A DNA stretch of 64,000 bases from Lepisosteus oculatus (taxonomy: Eukaryota > Chordata > Actinopteri > Semionotiformes > Lepisosteidae), in contig NC_090723.1 of the NCBI RefSeq assembly GCF_040954835.1, positions 7,636,001 to 7,700,000 of the forward strand, given 5' to 3'. Within the stretch, counting starts at the first letter, position 1. Every line of letters starts with the position of its first letter. The translations under genes and the position numbers were made by a program. The notes beneath the pieces are model-generated. The model was not told the origin of the DNA and ran no database searches. It saw only the letters and a program-made list of their open reading frames with translations. This document shows, piece after piece, positions 1 to 22,195 of the stretch.

Positions 1-910
1 TATAAAGTGCAGAAAGAGTCTTTATGCTGTAAACATGTAGGGAGAAAAAAAAGCAGGCATTTAAAAATAAACCTACTAAATGGAAAAAATGCATAGGTGC
101 TGTTTGACAGAGGTATAATTTTGATGAAAAAATAAATTGCACATCACAAAAAACTGTAGAATGGGCAATTAATGTTGGCACTTGGCACCTCTGTGGGAAA
201 CCCATCAACTCACTTAATGCCATCTACAAACCGGGATGAGGTCCCAGACGGATAGATGATGTAAGATGGGAAAGAGCTTTTCTGGTCCTCATTCTTGATG
301 ATCCCAATGGAAAGAAAGAGCCCAAACTGCCTGGATTTCTTTACCGTAAAAAAAAAGACCTCCACCCCCCCCACCCTCCGCTCATGATGCGTTTTTGGGG
401 AAAAGGGATCAGGTAAATTAATGACGAACAACTTGACCTTCTCTCTTCCAGCTCATGGCTTCCTATGAGCTTTTCCAGGGAGAAAACATTCTTCGGATCT
501 ACAGGTAACAGCCGCCAAATTCCACCTGTTAGTGTTAACAATTCGGAGGGGTTTCACAAAAACCTCTCTCCTCCACACACTCAATCTGAAGCTTCAGAAA
601 CAACCTGCAGCAGCGAGAATAGGCCGTGCACTTTAGCGACGCGTGATTTACAAGGCCACGGAGATCCGAAGAGTTCATTAATGCATTTGTGTCTCTCGCT
701 GCTTTTTCACTCGATTCCCCGAATCAATGCTTTTCAAAGCCACCTTGTTTGGCACCTGTGGAGGTTCTTCAAAACATCACCTTCACCTGACCCCCCCTTG
801 CGCTCTTCTGGAACATAAAGGTTAATCTTACACCACTGCATGTGCTTCATGTGCACTGTCGCAGTCCCAAGCTGCTCCTCCAAAGGCCTCTCCCATAGGA
901 GTGAAGCCTT
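1..910 (-). other. plekhm1 3' UTR / downstream flank
   Basis: This stretch lies immediately after the plekhm1 stop codon, which is at 911-913 on the minus strand. No minus-strand AATAAA was found in it, so the transcript may end beyond the left edge of the window. The open frames here on either strand have no recognisable protein features. No repeat was recognised. Confidence 0.5.
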
Positions 911-11184
<10,274 letters not shown>

Positions 11185-11849
11185 CGCTCCTCCCCAAGTT
11201 CTCTTCACTCACATGTCACTATAAAAGAAAGCCCAGACTTATGGGTTATCTAAAACTCAGTCCCACCTCAAGCCTTGATTAAAATCATAACTTCCATTTA
11301 AAAGCCCATTTCCAGTTGCAAGTCCAATACTAGCTAACAGGTTTCTATTGAAAGAAACTCTTATTAAACACCCACCATTAAACACTGGGTTTACACTTTG
11401 TGACTGGCAAGCAGACTGAAGCATTAAATTAAAATGAACTTTAAATCAGCACGATTCCTTCCAGGATTTCCCTCCAGCAAGTACAAAACAGAAGATTCCC
11501 CTACGCCACAAACCACCGAGCAGAAATAAAGATCATACAGCTGTCAAAGAAGCTTTCAGTGGTGTTATCAGTGCATCAGCTCGTTTAGTCGGGTGAGAAT
11601 TCTGCAGTCTTGTGCACTTCCTCATTCTGTACAGTTCACTTTCGGCTCGTGTATAAAAACGAAAATGAAGAGGGTCAAGATGTGCTGCACGAGCATGATT
11701 AAGGCACCATTTCCAAAGCTTCCGACTCCTGCAGGCTGTTGAGATGGAGGGTGGAAGACCAGACTTTGAGCAGCTGGCTGTCATCGGCTGCAAGCTGCCC
11801 GGAGTGCATCTCCAATGACGCGAAGCTTTATTATTTTGTTTAATTATTA

Positions 11850-11975
11850 AATACATCCATTCGTTCTCTTTATCCAATACAGGGTCGCAGAGGAGCTGCA
11901 TCCTATCCCAGTAAGCCATAGGTGCGAATCCATCGCAGGGCGCACACAGGTACCAAAGCCAATTAACTTACCTGT
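11850..11975 (+). repeat. Interspersed repeat R3, partial
   Basis: It contains the recognisable blocks CATCCATTC..., CAATACAGGGTCGCAGAGGA, TCCATCGCAGGGCGCACACA and CCAATTAACTTACCTGTATC. This repeat type is common in fish genomes. It is next to an inverted copy at 11985-12265. Classification is unresolved. Confidence 0.6.
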
Positions 11976-11984
11976 ATCTGGGCC

Positions 11985-12265
11985 GTGGTGCACCGGTCAG
12001 TATTACCGTCTCGCAGTGCTGGGACCCCGGGTTCAATTCCAGACTGCATGGAGTTGAACGGTCTCTCTGTGCTCGCGTGGGTTTTCTCCCACATGCCATG
12101 CTTCAGTCTACCAGATACAGTAGCAAGTTCATCGGCCTCAGTCAGTCTGTCCTGCGACAGACTGGCCTCTCATCCAGGGTGTATCCTGCTTTGCGCCCAC
12201 TGCTTGCTATGATAGGCTCCCGCCCCTCTGCACCCCTTTAGCAGTTAGGACTTAGAACATGGACG
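11985..12265 (-). repeat. Interspersed repeat R3, inverted copy
   Basis: Read on the minus strand it shows the same blocks as the other R3 copies (a block ending in AACCCGGGGTCCCAGCACTG, then the start block at the far end). With 11850-11975 it forms an imperfect inverted pair. Confidence 0.55.
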
Positions 12266-14009
12266 GATGTATATGGATAGCATTCAATTTGTTCTTATGC
12301 TGGAGCAAGGCATAAACAGCTGCACTTTCAGCAGCAGCCTGGAGCTTATCTGGACGTGGAGCAGAAGAATTCAAGTGCATTTGCATATTTTCAGTATGCT
12401 CCCCCTCTGCAAACAAATTAAGGTTTAAAATATTGCCCTCACCAAAGCAGAAGTGCCCAGTGCTCACTCTTGTTAATGAAGTTTACTTCAACTTGTTGCT
12501 CACATTGTATCACACTGTATATAACCAGCGTCTGCCCTGTACTACAGAAATAATCGTATTCAAAGCAATGTATTTGTTCCACAAAACTCATACAGATTAA
12601 AGATCTGAAGAATCATGCTTCCTTTTCTCAGTCTTTGCCACAGTGAATTTATCTGCTTCTGCCATCTTTACCACTTGCTTGCAGGCACATCTGAAGGGAG
12701 GGGGGGGGGTGTGTGTGTGTGAAAATTTACATGCAATGTCCTCAGAACTTGTCAGCAAACAAGTGAAGTGAGCTCAGACAACAACAAAAAACAGTTAACT
12801 GCAGAAGAGAGCTTGAGTGGCAAAGGATGTTTGCTCTCCAACCTTACCTATGCAATGCTCTTTCACAATGTTTCATTCCAGGCAAAAGCATGTGGAGCAC
12901 ACTGTTGAATTCTAAAATTTGCTGTGAAGGGATCCAAAAGTGCACAGCACATTATACTGTACATACTGTACGTAGAGCCAAATAAGAGTTCTCCCTGCAG
13001 AACATGGCCTGTGACCTACCAGGGTCCCTACAGGCTAGTGGTGTCGCCAGCGTATGAAGCACCTCCCACCCCAGGGCTGCGTAGCCGGAAATGTACGAAG
13101 ACTCAAGACCCAAAGGTGGGTGGCAGGCTGAGTGGGGATTCCATCAGTATTTCCTCATTTGGAGTGTGTTTGGAAGATTACAGCTGAGATGACTCCAAAT
13201 TGCTAAAGGGGTGGGCTAAAAATAAAAATGATTGTCAAACATTAAAAAGATCCACACACTGCAAAATCCTAACCTCTTATGCCACAGAACATTTTCACCG
13301 ACACGCGCTGTACCACTTGTTAGCTGTAGGAAAGCCCTCCTTCTTGAACAACACACATCAGTTTGCAGTCATGACCTTTAGCCTTGAATAATTACAAAGC
13401 ATTTGCTGTCCTACCATCATGGGTTTTATTTATCTGAACCAAAGTTTACTGGAGCTGGCTGTAGAAGTAAACACCATGCAGTGTGCAAATCACATGCATG
13501 GAAATGCAACCTGTTTCCTACAGCTAGGATGCTAAAGGTTAGTTCTGAAGCTTGCTTTTCTTCAGGCAAACATGCTGACTTATGAAGCCACATTGGTCAA
13601 ATTAAATACAGCTTCAAGGTAAAAGGGAAGCTTATTTAAAGTGTCTGCCTTCACACCGTGTCAGCAAAACAAAACCTCAAATTTGAGAATGAACCTTGAA
13701 GAATCTGGTTGAGGAGGGGTGAAGATAACACATTTTTACATATTTACGGTACTGTGTTGAGGAAGTTAGCCTCTGACTTCATGGAAAGGTTCCATTCCAC
13801 CTGTCCTCCCTGCACGACTTTTTAAAACTATTGTTCTTCAGAAACAAAGCCTCCCCCAAAATGTGACTTTTGAGCCCAAAAAAGCTCTGATTCTAAGAAC
13901 ACAGAAGAGTTCTTATTCACCTTTGTTTGACCTTGTAAGTCGCATGTCACAGCAGCAGAGTAACTTAGAACTCCATGATATATAGAAGCACTGCTTCTGC
14001 GCCCAATCT

Positions 14010-14350
14010 TATAGACCCACCCATCTTCTAACCTCTTTATCTGAGAGAGGGCTGTGGGGGAACTGGAGCCTACTCCGGCAAGCAATGGGCACAAGTTGGA
14101 GCACACCCTGGAAGAGTTGTCAGTCGAATCGCAAGGCAGGCACACAAACACAGACGCAAAACTCAGACCAGGCCCAATTTTCCCCAGAAGTCGACGGACC
14201 TGCCTGTACATCTTCAGCCCGTGGGAAAGAAACAGGAACTCCTGAAGGAAAACCCATGCAAACACAAGGAGAACATACAAACTCCGTGCAGATAGCACCC
14301 CAGGTCTGGAATTGAACCAGGGCAGCAATGCTAATCACTGTGCCACCAAG
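14010..14350 (+). repeat. Interspersed repeat R3, near full-length copy
   Basis: Starts near CCCACCCATCTTCTAACC, contains GAGCCTACTCCGGCAAGCAA and AACACAAGGAGAACATACAA, and ends near GGCAGCAATGCTAATCACTG. It aligns by eye with copies at 29835, 46610 and 52190. Confidence 0.65.
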
Positions 14351-14499
14351 CCAATCTTATGGATCTTAGCATCAACTGCCTGTCAAGAGTTGACAATTAA
14401 GCCTTCAGGAACTGTTTTACTGCTTTGTGCATTCCCAGCTGGCCTACGTTTCTTCAAGGTCTCTTGAGTGGAGGAGTAACTCATGTATCCTAGGAACAA

Positions 14500-14580
14500 G
14501 TAACAGGTTTATTTCATGCTGAAAAGAGAAGAAAGAAAACAACGTTTCGGCTGTGGAGCCTTGTTTGGGTTTAAGCCTTG
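14500..14580 (-). repeat. Interspersed repeat R4 (CCGAAACGTTGT family)
   Basis: The reverse complement carries GGCTCCACAGCCGAAACGTT followed by a CATG-AATAAACC tail and TTACTTGTTCC. Related copies occur at 30205-30280, 42690-42775 and 56935-57015. Confidence 0.6.
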
Positions 14581-15973
14581 CCACTGACACAGCTTGATTT
14601 ACCAGTCATGTGGTTTACTGAGAAAAGAGTCTAACGACTATTATTAGAACCATTACTGTACGTGCTGGATGCTTCAAAGTGTTTGAACTGCAGCTCACTG
14701 GTCTGTATTCCATCTGTAGGCAAGGGCCCAGTTCAGCCTACAGCTCCCATTCCAAGAGCGTTATGAAGGGAGAGTGGGAGATTCCCAGGGAAGAATGTGA
14801 AACCCAGAAAATTCACAAACATAACACACGATGAAAGACATGCCTGACCCAGCAGCACGAGTGAGGACAATGCCCTCTTTCACTGACTGAAAGCAAGCAT
14901 TTCCTGCTAACGCTTTCTAAAACTCCAAAAGTACAGTGGATAACTGTTTAATTGAAAAAAATAAATAAACCAATATATGGACAACATTTCCCCAGATACC
15001 GCAGTTACATACAATTCAGATGGAATAATAGAGCCTGAAACAGGGACTGATCGTGCCTTTAGTACTTCTTGTTTGTTAGAAAGGTTAACAAATTCTTCAG
15101 TGTGTCCACAGTTTCAGTTAAAATGCTTAAAGTTTTCAGTTCTTAGCATTGCAGTAAGAAGTCAGACCACACAATACTCTGAACTAATGCCTTTTAAAGT
15201 CTGTTTACTATTGCAGCCTGTGTTTCTGTCTGAAATACAGTCTTGTGTCATAAAGGAAGCTAAGGGCACAAGTGTTTTGCTGTTTGATAAGACTGTTGCT
15301 GAAAGAGATGAGGAAACTGATATCATCTAACAACTCCCGTCTTAAACTCTACTCTTTTCAAAGTTTTTCAAGCTAAAAAGGTTCTTTGGGATAAAAAGCC
15401 ACAACCAAATCTATCCAACAACTGAAATAGCACACTTGCACGTAGTTTTACGGATAAGGAAGAGGCTGAAAGTACTTTAGCCATGATTGTATCCGAGTAT
15501 AATACGAATTTGAGGAGAAAACCGCCGTCAATAATTAAATACACAAGACGAATTCGCAACCTTAGCACGGAACGGTACCGGGGGATGGACCCGTTTAATC
15601 GAACCGAAAGTACGAGCTACTTAAACGAGTCCCTACACTGCATTCACACCTCAATACCTGCAGAAAGCAACCGGAACAGACCAGGGAGTCGCGTTTTTCG
15701 TGCATTTCTGGGAATCACTCGACATCGACAGTAATCGCTAAGTGAGCGGAAAGCTGCCCACAGCAAGATTTCACTGTTGTCAAAGGGCACGAAAAAACGG
15801 AGATGTAGTTTTTTCGCCTCAGACCGCACACGCTTACAACACAAATGTAGCCAAGCAAACCGGGAGGACCGAACTTAAGTTTGGATAAGAAACACAGTTT
15901 GTGTCCTGTAGCACAGAGGCAGCGCGGCGCACACATCGGCCTGTGTCGCAGAAATAACCACCCGGTTTCTTAC

Positions 15974-16340
15974 CGTGATCACAACCCGTTTTAAGCCTTA
16001 AAATCCAACAGGTAGCGGCTCCCTCGCAGAGGCCGAAGATCATCCCCCGGGGTCGCCCGAATCTGCAGGCGGACAGGCTTTTCCGAAAGCGGGCAGGCGC
16101 CTGCCGTCTTTCCCGGAGGGCGGCCAAGGTGGTCGGCGAGAGTATCGGCGCTTTCCGAAGCCGTTTCCAAACGAAAAGGCTGGAGTGTCGAAGTCAACGA
16201 GCACACGCTGACTTATGAAACACGCCGATTGTCACACAGCCTCTCTTTCCTAATCCTCCGTGTGTTCTTGCAGCCGACCGCTTCCGTCAACTTCTGCACA
16301 AACTCATCAGGCTGCTTAGCGTGGTGCATCACGGGACGAT
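15974..16340 (-). promoter_or_regulatory. Probable plekhm1 CpG-rich promoter and 5' untranslated exon
   Basis: The first coding exon has a strong acceptor (pyrimidine tract then TATAG, exon edge 11218) only 34 nt before the ATG, so an upstream non-coding exon is required. The best candidate ends at 15974, followed on the minus strand by a consensus GTAAGA donor. It lies in a GC- and CpG-rich block that contrasts with the AT-rich surroundings. The exact start site is not visible. Splicing between the two exons is inferred. Confidence 0.5.
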
Positions 16341-18408
16341 GACGGACTGGGAGGGGAAAAGCAGTTCCCTGTTTTTTTTTTCCCTTAAATTAACTCCTGA
16401 CGAACCCAACCATTGGCATTCGCCTCTCTAGTAAATTTAAAAAAAAAAGGTATAAAAAGATCTCTTGCATTGAATCTGATTCCGTAATAATGGCAGGGAT
16501 TGGAGACCCTTAGGAAAAACCAGATTGCTGCTGTAATCACAAACCAGAAGAAAACCCCAATAAATTTTGATCAGATGTAATGTCGTAATGTAATGTGAGT
16601 TGAAATCATCCCTGCATAACTTCTCTAAAGCCCGACATGTACTGTAGAACTAATAATGAAACATTCCTTAAATTAAAACATATTTTCTCCCACGGTGAGA
16701 CTGTCGGTATGTACATTATAGAAGAACATGTCTTTCACATTTGGATGCTTAGATGTGACTGTAACGCTAAAATTATATACAATAAACCTATGATCTCCCA
16801 GCCATATTCCCCGTGTTCCACAGACCCACGGAATATTGTTTTCCGCTGTTATGCCAGTTTAATGTATATCACGCTGGTTTTTTAATTGTTCTTAATCTGA
16901 TCACATTTTAATAGCCATACCCTGCCTTAATAGTTTTATCTGCTTAATGTCTACGCGAAAGGGACGCATCTCAATCGTTAATGTTCTTTTACATACCTTT
17001 TAAATGAACGAGTGTGAGCTTCGAGGGGGAGACGCGTCAGCCTGCGTTCACATGTAAATAGCTCATGATGTGTCTGTATTGTAAATGTCTGTAGATGTGT
17101 ATGTTAATCGTATTTGTTTTCCTTTGGCAACACTGATTGGACTCGTTGGCCATGCCACGACGGCATCTTGAATTGAACTGAATGTGTCGACTGCAAACGA
17201 GCAAATAAACATGAACTCCACACTGAAAAACAACAGCAACAAAGAGACGCAACATTCTTTGGCTGTTGACTTTTCTTCAGGTGTGAGGCTGGGGGAATCA
17301 GCAGGTATCGGAAGAAAAGGAGAACCATCCTTTGTGTGTGAGTGAGAACGGGCTCGGAGCAGGTGAGACGGAGCTGGTGAGGTCCACCGGCGACCTACGG
17401 AAGATGTATGAAACTCTAAAATCTGCACGAGAATGGAGAGATTCTAAAACAGAGAACGGGGGAGTGTCATCCAGGTTTAAGGATAATCTTTATTTCTCAC
17501 GCCTTTCTGACGACATCCCTGTAAAAGGGCGCAGACGGAAAGGCCACTGGAATCATAGCCGTTTCTCCATGGAGAGGTGAAATGAAGGAACTGTGGAACC
17601 GAGCTCGGATCCTCCGGGCTCGGACGTGTTCGCTGCGCCGATCCGACCGTCTCGTCTCGGCAGTTCTCGGGACACGACGGGACACTTTCAGGAAAACGTG
17701 CAGTAACTGCAGGATGAGTTGAGTTTCAGGGGCCGGAGACCCTTAGGAAAACCAGAGTGCTGCTGTAATCATAACCCAGGAAAAAAACAATACATTTAGA
17801 TGAAATGTAGGTTTCTAAACAGCCCCACAGCAGTCAGGAATTGCTCAATTTGAGTTTGGGGTTGAATCTAACCCCAGCTAACACAGTGACACTGTTGGTT
17901 GGTTCTAAAAACATGTTATTAAAACCTACTCTTTAGAGGTATAATTTATTACATTCTATCTCTCTTGACTCAAGTGTTGAAGAGCTTTTATGCCATTTTG
18001 GAGCCTGAGGTCCTGACCTATATTTACAGTATGTCTGTGATTAGAACTGTTTGACTAATCACATTGCCGAAGTCAGAACCTTATTTCTAATGATCGTGCT
18101 ACTGTTCGAGTATTTCCTTATTCAAGACTGTTTGAAGGCATAATTGGTCAATGAGTAACATGATGGATAAATTGGGTTCATGATTGATTGATTGGCTGAT
18201 AGACAATACCACACTCTGGACAGACTCCAGCATGCCAGATCTGCTCCAGTCTCTCTGAACTTATGCCACTAATTTGGTCGTTACATCAGTTGCCAGTGGA
18301 TTTTCAAGTAGACATCCAGATAGTAGATGTAATACTACAGTCCCCTGTAATACTATGGGTAGTATCTGGACGATTTACACCCCTGGCCTTTACAATTTAT
18401 GACCTTCT

Positions 18409-18449
<41 letters not shown>

Positions 18450-18600
18450 ACTTCACCTATATAGCGCCTTTCTGGACACTCCAATCAAAGCCCTGTACAG
18501 GTAATGGGGATCCCCTCCACCACCACTAGTGTGCAGCCCCACCTGGATAATGCGACGGCAGCCATAGTGCGCCAGTTTGGCATAAATTCTGCGCGGTTTG
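18409..18600 (+). repeat. CAA microsatellite followed by an R1 repeat fragment
   Basis: A run of about 13 CAA units (18411-18449) is joined directly to an R1 copy with TATAGCGCCTTTCTGGACAC and a CACCTGGATAATGCGACGGC block. Simple repeats at the start of R1 copies recur (27655, 56650). Confidence 0.75.
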
Positions 18601-19457
18601 TGACGTTCGGGGGAGCGGCTTGAAATATTCTGAATCTGAAATAAGAAAAACGCTCCGTTTTCGAAAAACACAAGAGCCCACGTTCCCGCCATGAGTTTTT
18701 TTTTCTTCAAAATACCGCTTTCTTAAGGCACGCTCCAAAGAAGCATGTTGCTTAACTGCTCATACCCCGGTCTCCGCCGATTGATGATTTAGATCAGCTA
18801 GCAACCAGATAACTGCGTATTGTCCGGTCGTATCCGTATTGTCCGGTCGTATCGATCACGGTATGCACTGCGTGATGGTTTTAGGTGGGGTTGTGTTTGA
18901 GATTATTTCAAAACAAAAGGAAATAATGAACATCTTATCTGTCAACCATAGTATCTAGATGAGCCGTATCGCCTTCTCTGGCGGGTAAAATGTATGTTAC
19001 CTACTTATCCTAATTAGTAATTCTGCGTAGGTAACTGTCGTATGATAAAGCTAAAACACGTCTAGACAGATCGACCGCAGCCATCGAGCCAATCTAACAG
19101 GAAATGTATGCATATATTCAATGAATTCAGAAATATATATTTTGAAAAGCCAGCCCAAGAAAAAAAAACACCAGTCTGTGCATTTTAATGGACTACAAAG
19201 TATGAACCCTACGTCTCCTTCTCAGTTTCTATAAAAATAGTGAACACAAAAAAACAGGTTTATTCCCCCAAGAAAAACTAAACATCTCCGAGCCTCCTAT
19301 TCCCTGGACATTGATAAGACCAGTAAATGACTTCATTAGCAGGAACAACAATGATTGTAAGAAAAGATTTACTTATTCAAACTTAATCAAGATAATGTAA
19401 TCAGGGGGCAGATAAACGCTTTTTTACAATAACAACCAGAGTCCACTTGTCCATATA

Positions 19458-19735
19458 GTAGCGGTGGCTCTGTGGCTAAGGACCTGCGCCTGTGGCTGGA
19501 AGGTTGCTGGTTCAAATCCTGTAGCCAGCAGAGGAATCCTACTCTGTTGGGCCCCTGAGCAAGGCCCTTAACCCCAAGTGCTCCAGGGGTGCTGTACAAT
19601 GGCTGACCCTGTGCTCTGACCCCAAGCTTCTCTCCCTGTCTATGTGTCTCATGGAGAGCAAGCTGGGGTATGTGAAAAGATTAATTCCTAATGCAGGAAA
19701 TTGTATAGGGCTAATAAAGTGATGGTATGATGTTA
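19458..19735 (+). repeat. tRNA-derived SINE R2, full-length-like copy
   Basis: The head has tRNA-like promoter boxes: an A-box-like GTGGCTAAGG and a B-box GGTTCAAATCC. The body carries GAGCAAGGCCCTTAACCCC and TGTCTCATGGAGAGCAAGCT, and the tail ends near AATAAAGTGATG. The same unit recurs at 42282-42515 and as a 3' fragment at 38685-38795. Pol III boxes make a SINE the best explanation; it is not a functional tRNA. Confidence 0.8.
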
Positions 19736-20169
19736 CAGCTTGGCCTGGCACAGAAAAACAAAACTCCAGCCAGTGTTGGGAAGTAAAGGTAATGGACAGA
19801 TGACTATCCCCCACCACTATTTCCAAATCCCAAGGGTGCTTCGTAATTGGAAACACAGGTTTGTTTGTTTGTTTTTTTTAATGGAAGCAATATAACATTA
19901 ACCAAATTAAAATACCAACTATTTTAATACAAAGACTCAGCAGTTTTTACATTATCGCAGATATCTGTCAGGTTGTGCGATCAGCATTCTTAGGAGACAG
20001 GGTGAGAAGCTCTTTTGTCTTAAATCACGTGCACACATACTACAGCCAATTCAGGCCTCAGACGTAGATCCACATCAGAGATGCCCAAAGGCCCGTCTTC
20101 GGGTATTTAAAAGTGTGTGGTTTTTGTTGCAGCCTCAGTTCTTCATGACTTACTTCCACTAATTATTTA

Positions 20170-20672
20170 ATAATAAAAATAATTCCTTACACTTACATAG
20201 CGCTTTTCTGGACACTCCACTCAAAGTGCTTTACAGGTCATGGGGATCCCCTCCACCACCACCAGTGTGCAGCCCCACCTGGATGATGCTCCAGTACACT
20301 CACCCCACACCAGCTCTCAGTGGGGAGGAGAGCAGAATGATGAGGCCAGTTCAGAGATGGGGATTATTAAGAGACCATGATTGGTAAAGGCTAATGGGAA
20401 ATTTGGCCAGGACACCGGGGTAATACCCCTACTCTTTTTGAGAAACACCCTGGGATTGTTAATCTATAGGATGGCGCCTTTTTCCAAAGTCTAGTGTCAC
20501 TGTCACTATACTGGGGCATTAGGACCCACACAGACTGCAGGGTGAGCGCCCCCTCCTGGTCTCACTAATAACTCTTCCAGCAGCAACCTTAGTTGGTACT
20601 GACCAGGCTCACACCTGCTGAGCTGCAGTGGGTTGCCAGTTATGAGTTGCAGGGTGAAACGGCTGCTGGCTT
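20170..20672 (+). repeat. Interspersed repeat R1, longest copy in the window
   Basis: About 500 bp. Blocks in order: TAGCGCTTTTCTGGACACTC, CACCTGGATGATGC, CTCAGTGGGGAGGAGAGCAG, AAATTTGGCCAGGACACCGG, TACTGGGGCATTAGGACCCA, GGGTGAGCGCCCCCTCCTGG and CAGGCTCACACCTGCTGAGC. It is the best template for the other, shorter copies. Confidence 0.8.
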
Positions 20673-21884
20673 TTTCTTAAACTTAATTGGTCATATAGGC
20701 CGTTTTAACTTATTTCCTTTAGCTGGAGATGTATAGTAGACACCTGCAAATACTTCAGGAGACGGGCCCCCAGCCCCAGACTCTCCTTCCCTATAGACGT
20801 CTGTCCCCCGCTGGTTTGAGCCACTGTCCGTGGCTGTCCGTACTTGGTGACAATATGATTTCAGTATCATATACCTTCAAAATCAGTGTTAGACATGCAA
20901 AATGGGTTTCCTGTTTTTAAATCAATACTCTTACCGTGTGGGTAAAGATGCTGAGGAATCACCTTTGGCGGTAAGGGGATTTAAGCTTTTTTGTACCCTC
21001 TCTGTGTTGCAGTGATATTGAAAGGTCGCCAGGGGGCAGGGTCACATTTAAGATGCATGCTACGTCACATTGGTAGGAACTGACGGCACCCGGAGTTCAT
21101 ATGTTTCATCGGCAGCTATAAATCCCTCGTGTATGCTAAGCGCTTTGTAATCACTTCTTGTTTTAACTCAAGGAATCATTATGACACCATACCATAGCTA
21201 CAACTGTTGTTAGACTGTACTAACAAAAATATGATCCACCTTATTAAAAAAATAATAATTTAAAACGTGGAAAAATCAATAAATAGTAAAAAACGTACAA
21301 ATCATAGACTCAAAAACTATCTTAAAAGCATATCTATCCATTATACTTTTGATATATTATGTCCTGTGCTGTGTCTTTGTCTTATAGAGCGGAACACCGC
21401 GTTTGAGCAGCTATAATTTGCAGCTGGAATTTGAGTTGCTGAACCTATTGTAGAAGTAGCTTCATCTCCATTCTAATCTTTTCCCAGGCGCAACGACTAT
21501 ATTTCAGAGAAGAAAATGAAGACGAGGATGGGAGACGCACGAGAGCATTGTGATTGTTTAAACAGACCATACAATCGTGTAAAACGCTGAATTAATAGTT
21601 TATCCTGTAGCTTCAAAAAAAATTTTTTTTCAAATGTAATATTAGCGGTCTTCGTTGTTACATTGTGGGCTTCACATGGAGTTTTTTTCCCCCCGAAACA
21701 AACATTTAGCTCGGTAGAAAAAGTTTCAATTGGTGATACTCGAGGAAAAGCCTGTTTACAATTTTTCCTGTGCTTTACGGAGCAGCCTGACTTCGTATAT
21801 TAATTGCTTTAAACCAGAATGCTGTTATTATTGAGATATTCTCATATATCACTGGAATATCGCTCATTCCGCCTCTTGTTGTTT

Positions 21885-22005
21885 CACAGTAAGTCCCGAA
21901 TGGAGAAGACCATGAAGGGACCCGATTCTTGTCTTCAAAATCCAGCGGATTTCATCAGAATGATCAGTGAGACGCGAACCAGAGAACACATGTTGGAACT
22001 ACTTG
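21885..22005 (+). other. Unassigned exon-like ORF
   Basis: A pyrimidine-rich acceptor (TTGTTGTTTCACAG, ending about 21890) is followed by an open frame with a Met at 21901. It reads MEKTMKGPDSCLQN, then PADFIRMISETRTREHMLEL, and runs into a consensus GTAAGT donor at about 22005. The peptide is hydrophilic and helix-like. I do not recognise it. Because a repeat tail follows from about 22015, it could be part of a transposable element rather than a host exon. Confidence 0.25.
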
Positions 22006-22014
22006 TAAGTACAT

Positions 22015-22195
22015 TTAAATCAGAGAGCAGGGCGCAGGCCTTTACCCAAAGGGTTGTAGGAGCATGGAACAAGCCACGATGTTGAAGCCGGGCTTCTCTC
22101 AGGAATCGGCTGGATGAGATCAATTAGCTACTAACTACCAGATTGGCTGCTGGTGCGAAAGGCCTCTTCCGTTTGTAGCCCTACCCATGTTCATA
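22015..22195 (+). repeat. Dispersed repeat tail (R6)
   Basis: It contains TAGGAGCATGGAACAAGCC, CGGCTGGATGAGATCAATTA and GGCCTCTTCCGTTTGTAG, a pattern recognised as a common repeat tail in fish genomes. The family was not assigned. Confidence 0.45.

Larger units (their letters stand above)
11219..15973 (-). other. plekhm1 intron 1 (repeat-bearing)
   Basis: A 4.8-kb inferred first intron between the CpG-rich leader and the first coding exon. It contains two inverted copies of one interspersed repeat (11850-11975 and 11985-12265), a third copy at 14010-14350, a short repeat at 14500-14580 and a G/GT run near 12702-12722. No further coding exon is visible; open frames here coincide with repeats. 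Confidence 0.45.

Noticed and set aside
17332-17580. 82-codon plus-strand frame near the plekhm1 promoter
   Set aside because: No signal, domain or splice context; it lies next to a short direct repeat.
19458-19735. tRNA gene suggested by B-box GGTTCAAATCC
   Set aside because: No cloverleaf can be closed, and the unit repeats elsewhere with a non-tRNA body and tail, so it is a SINE.
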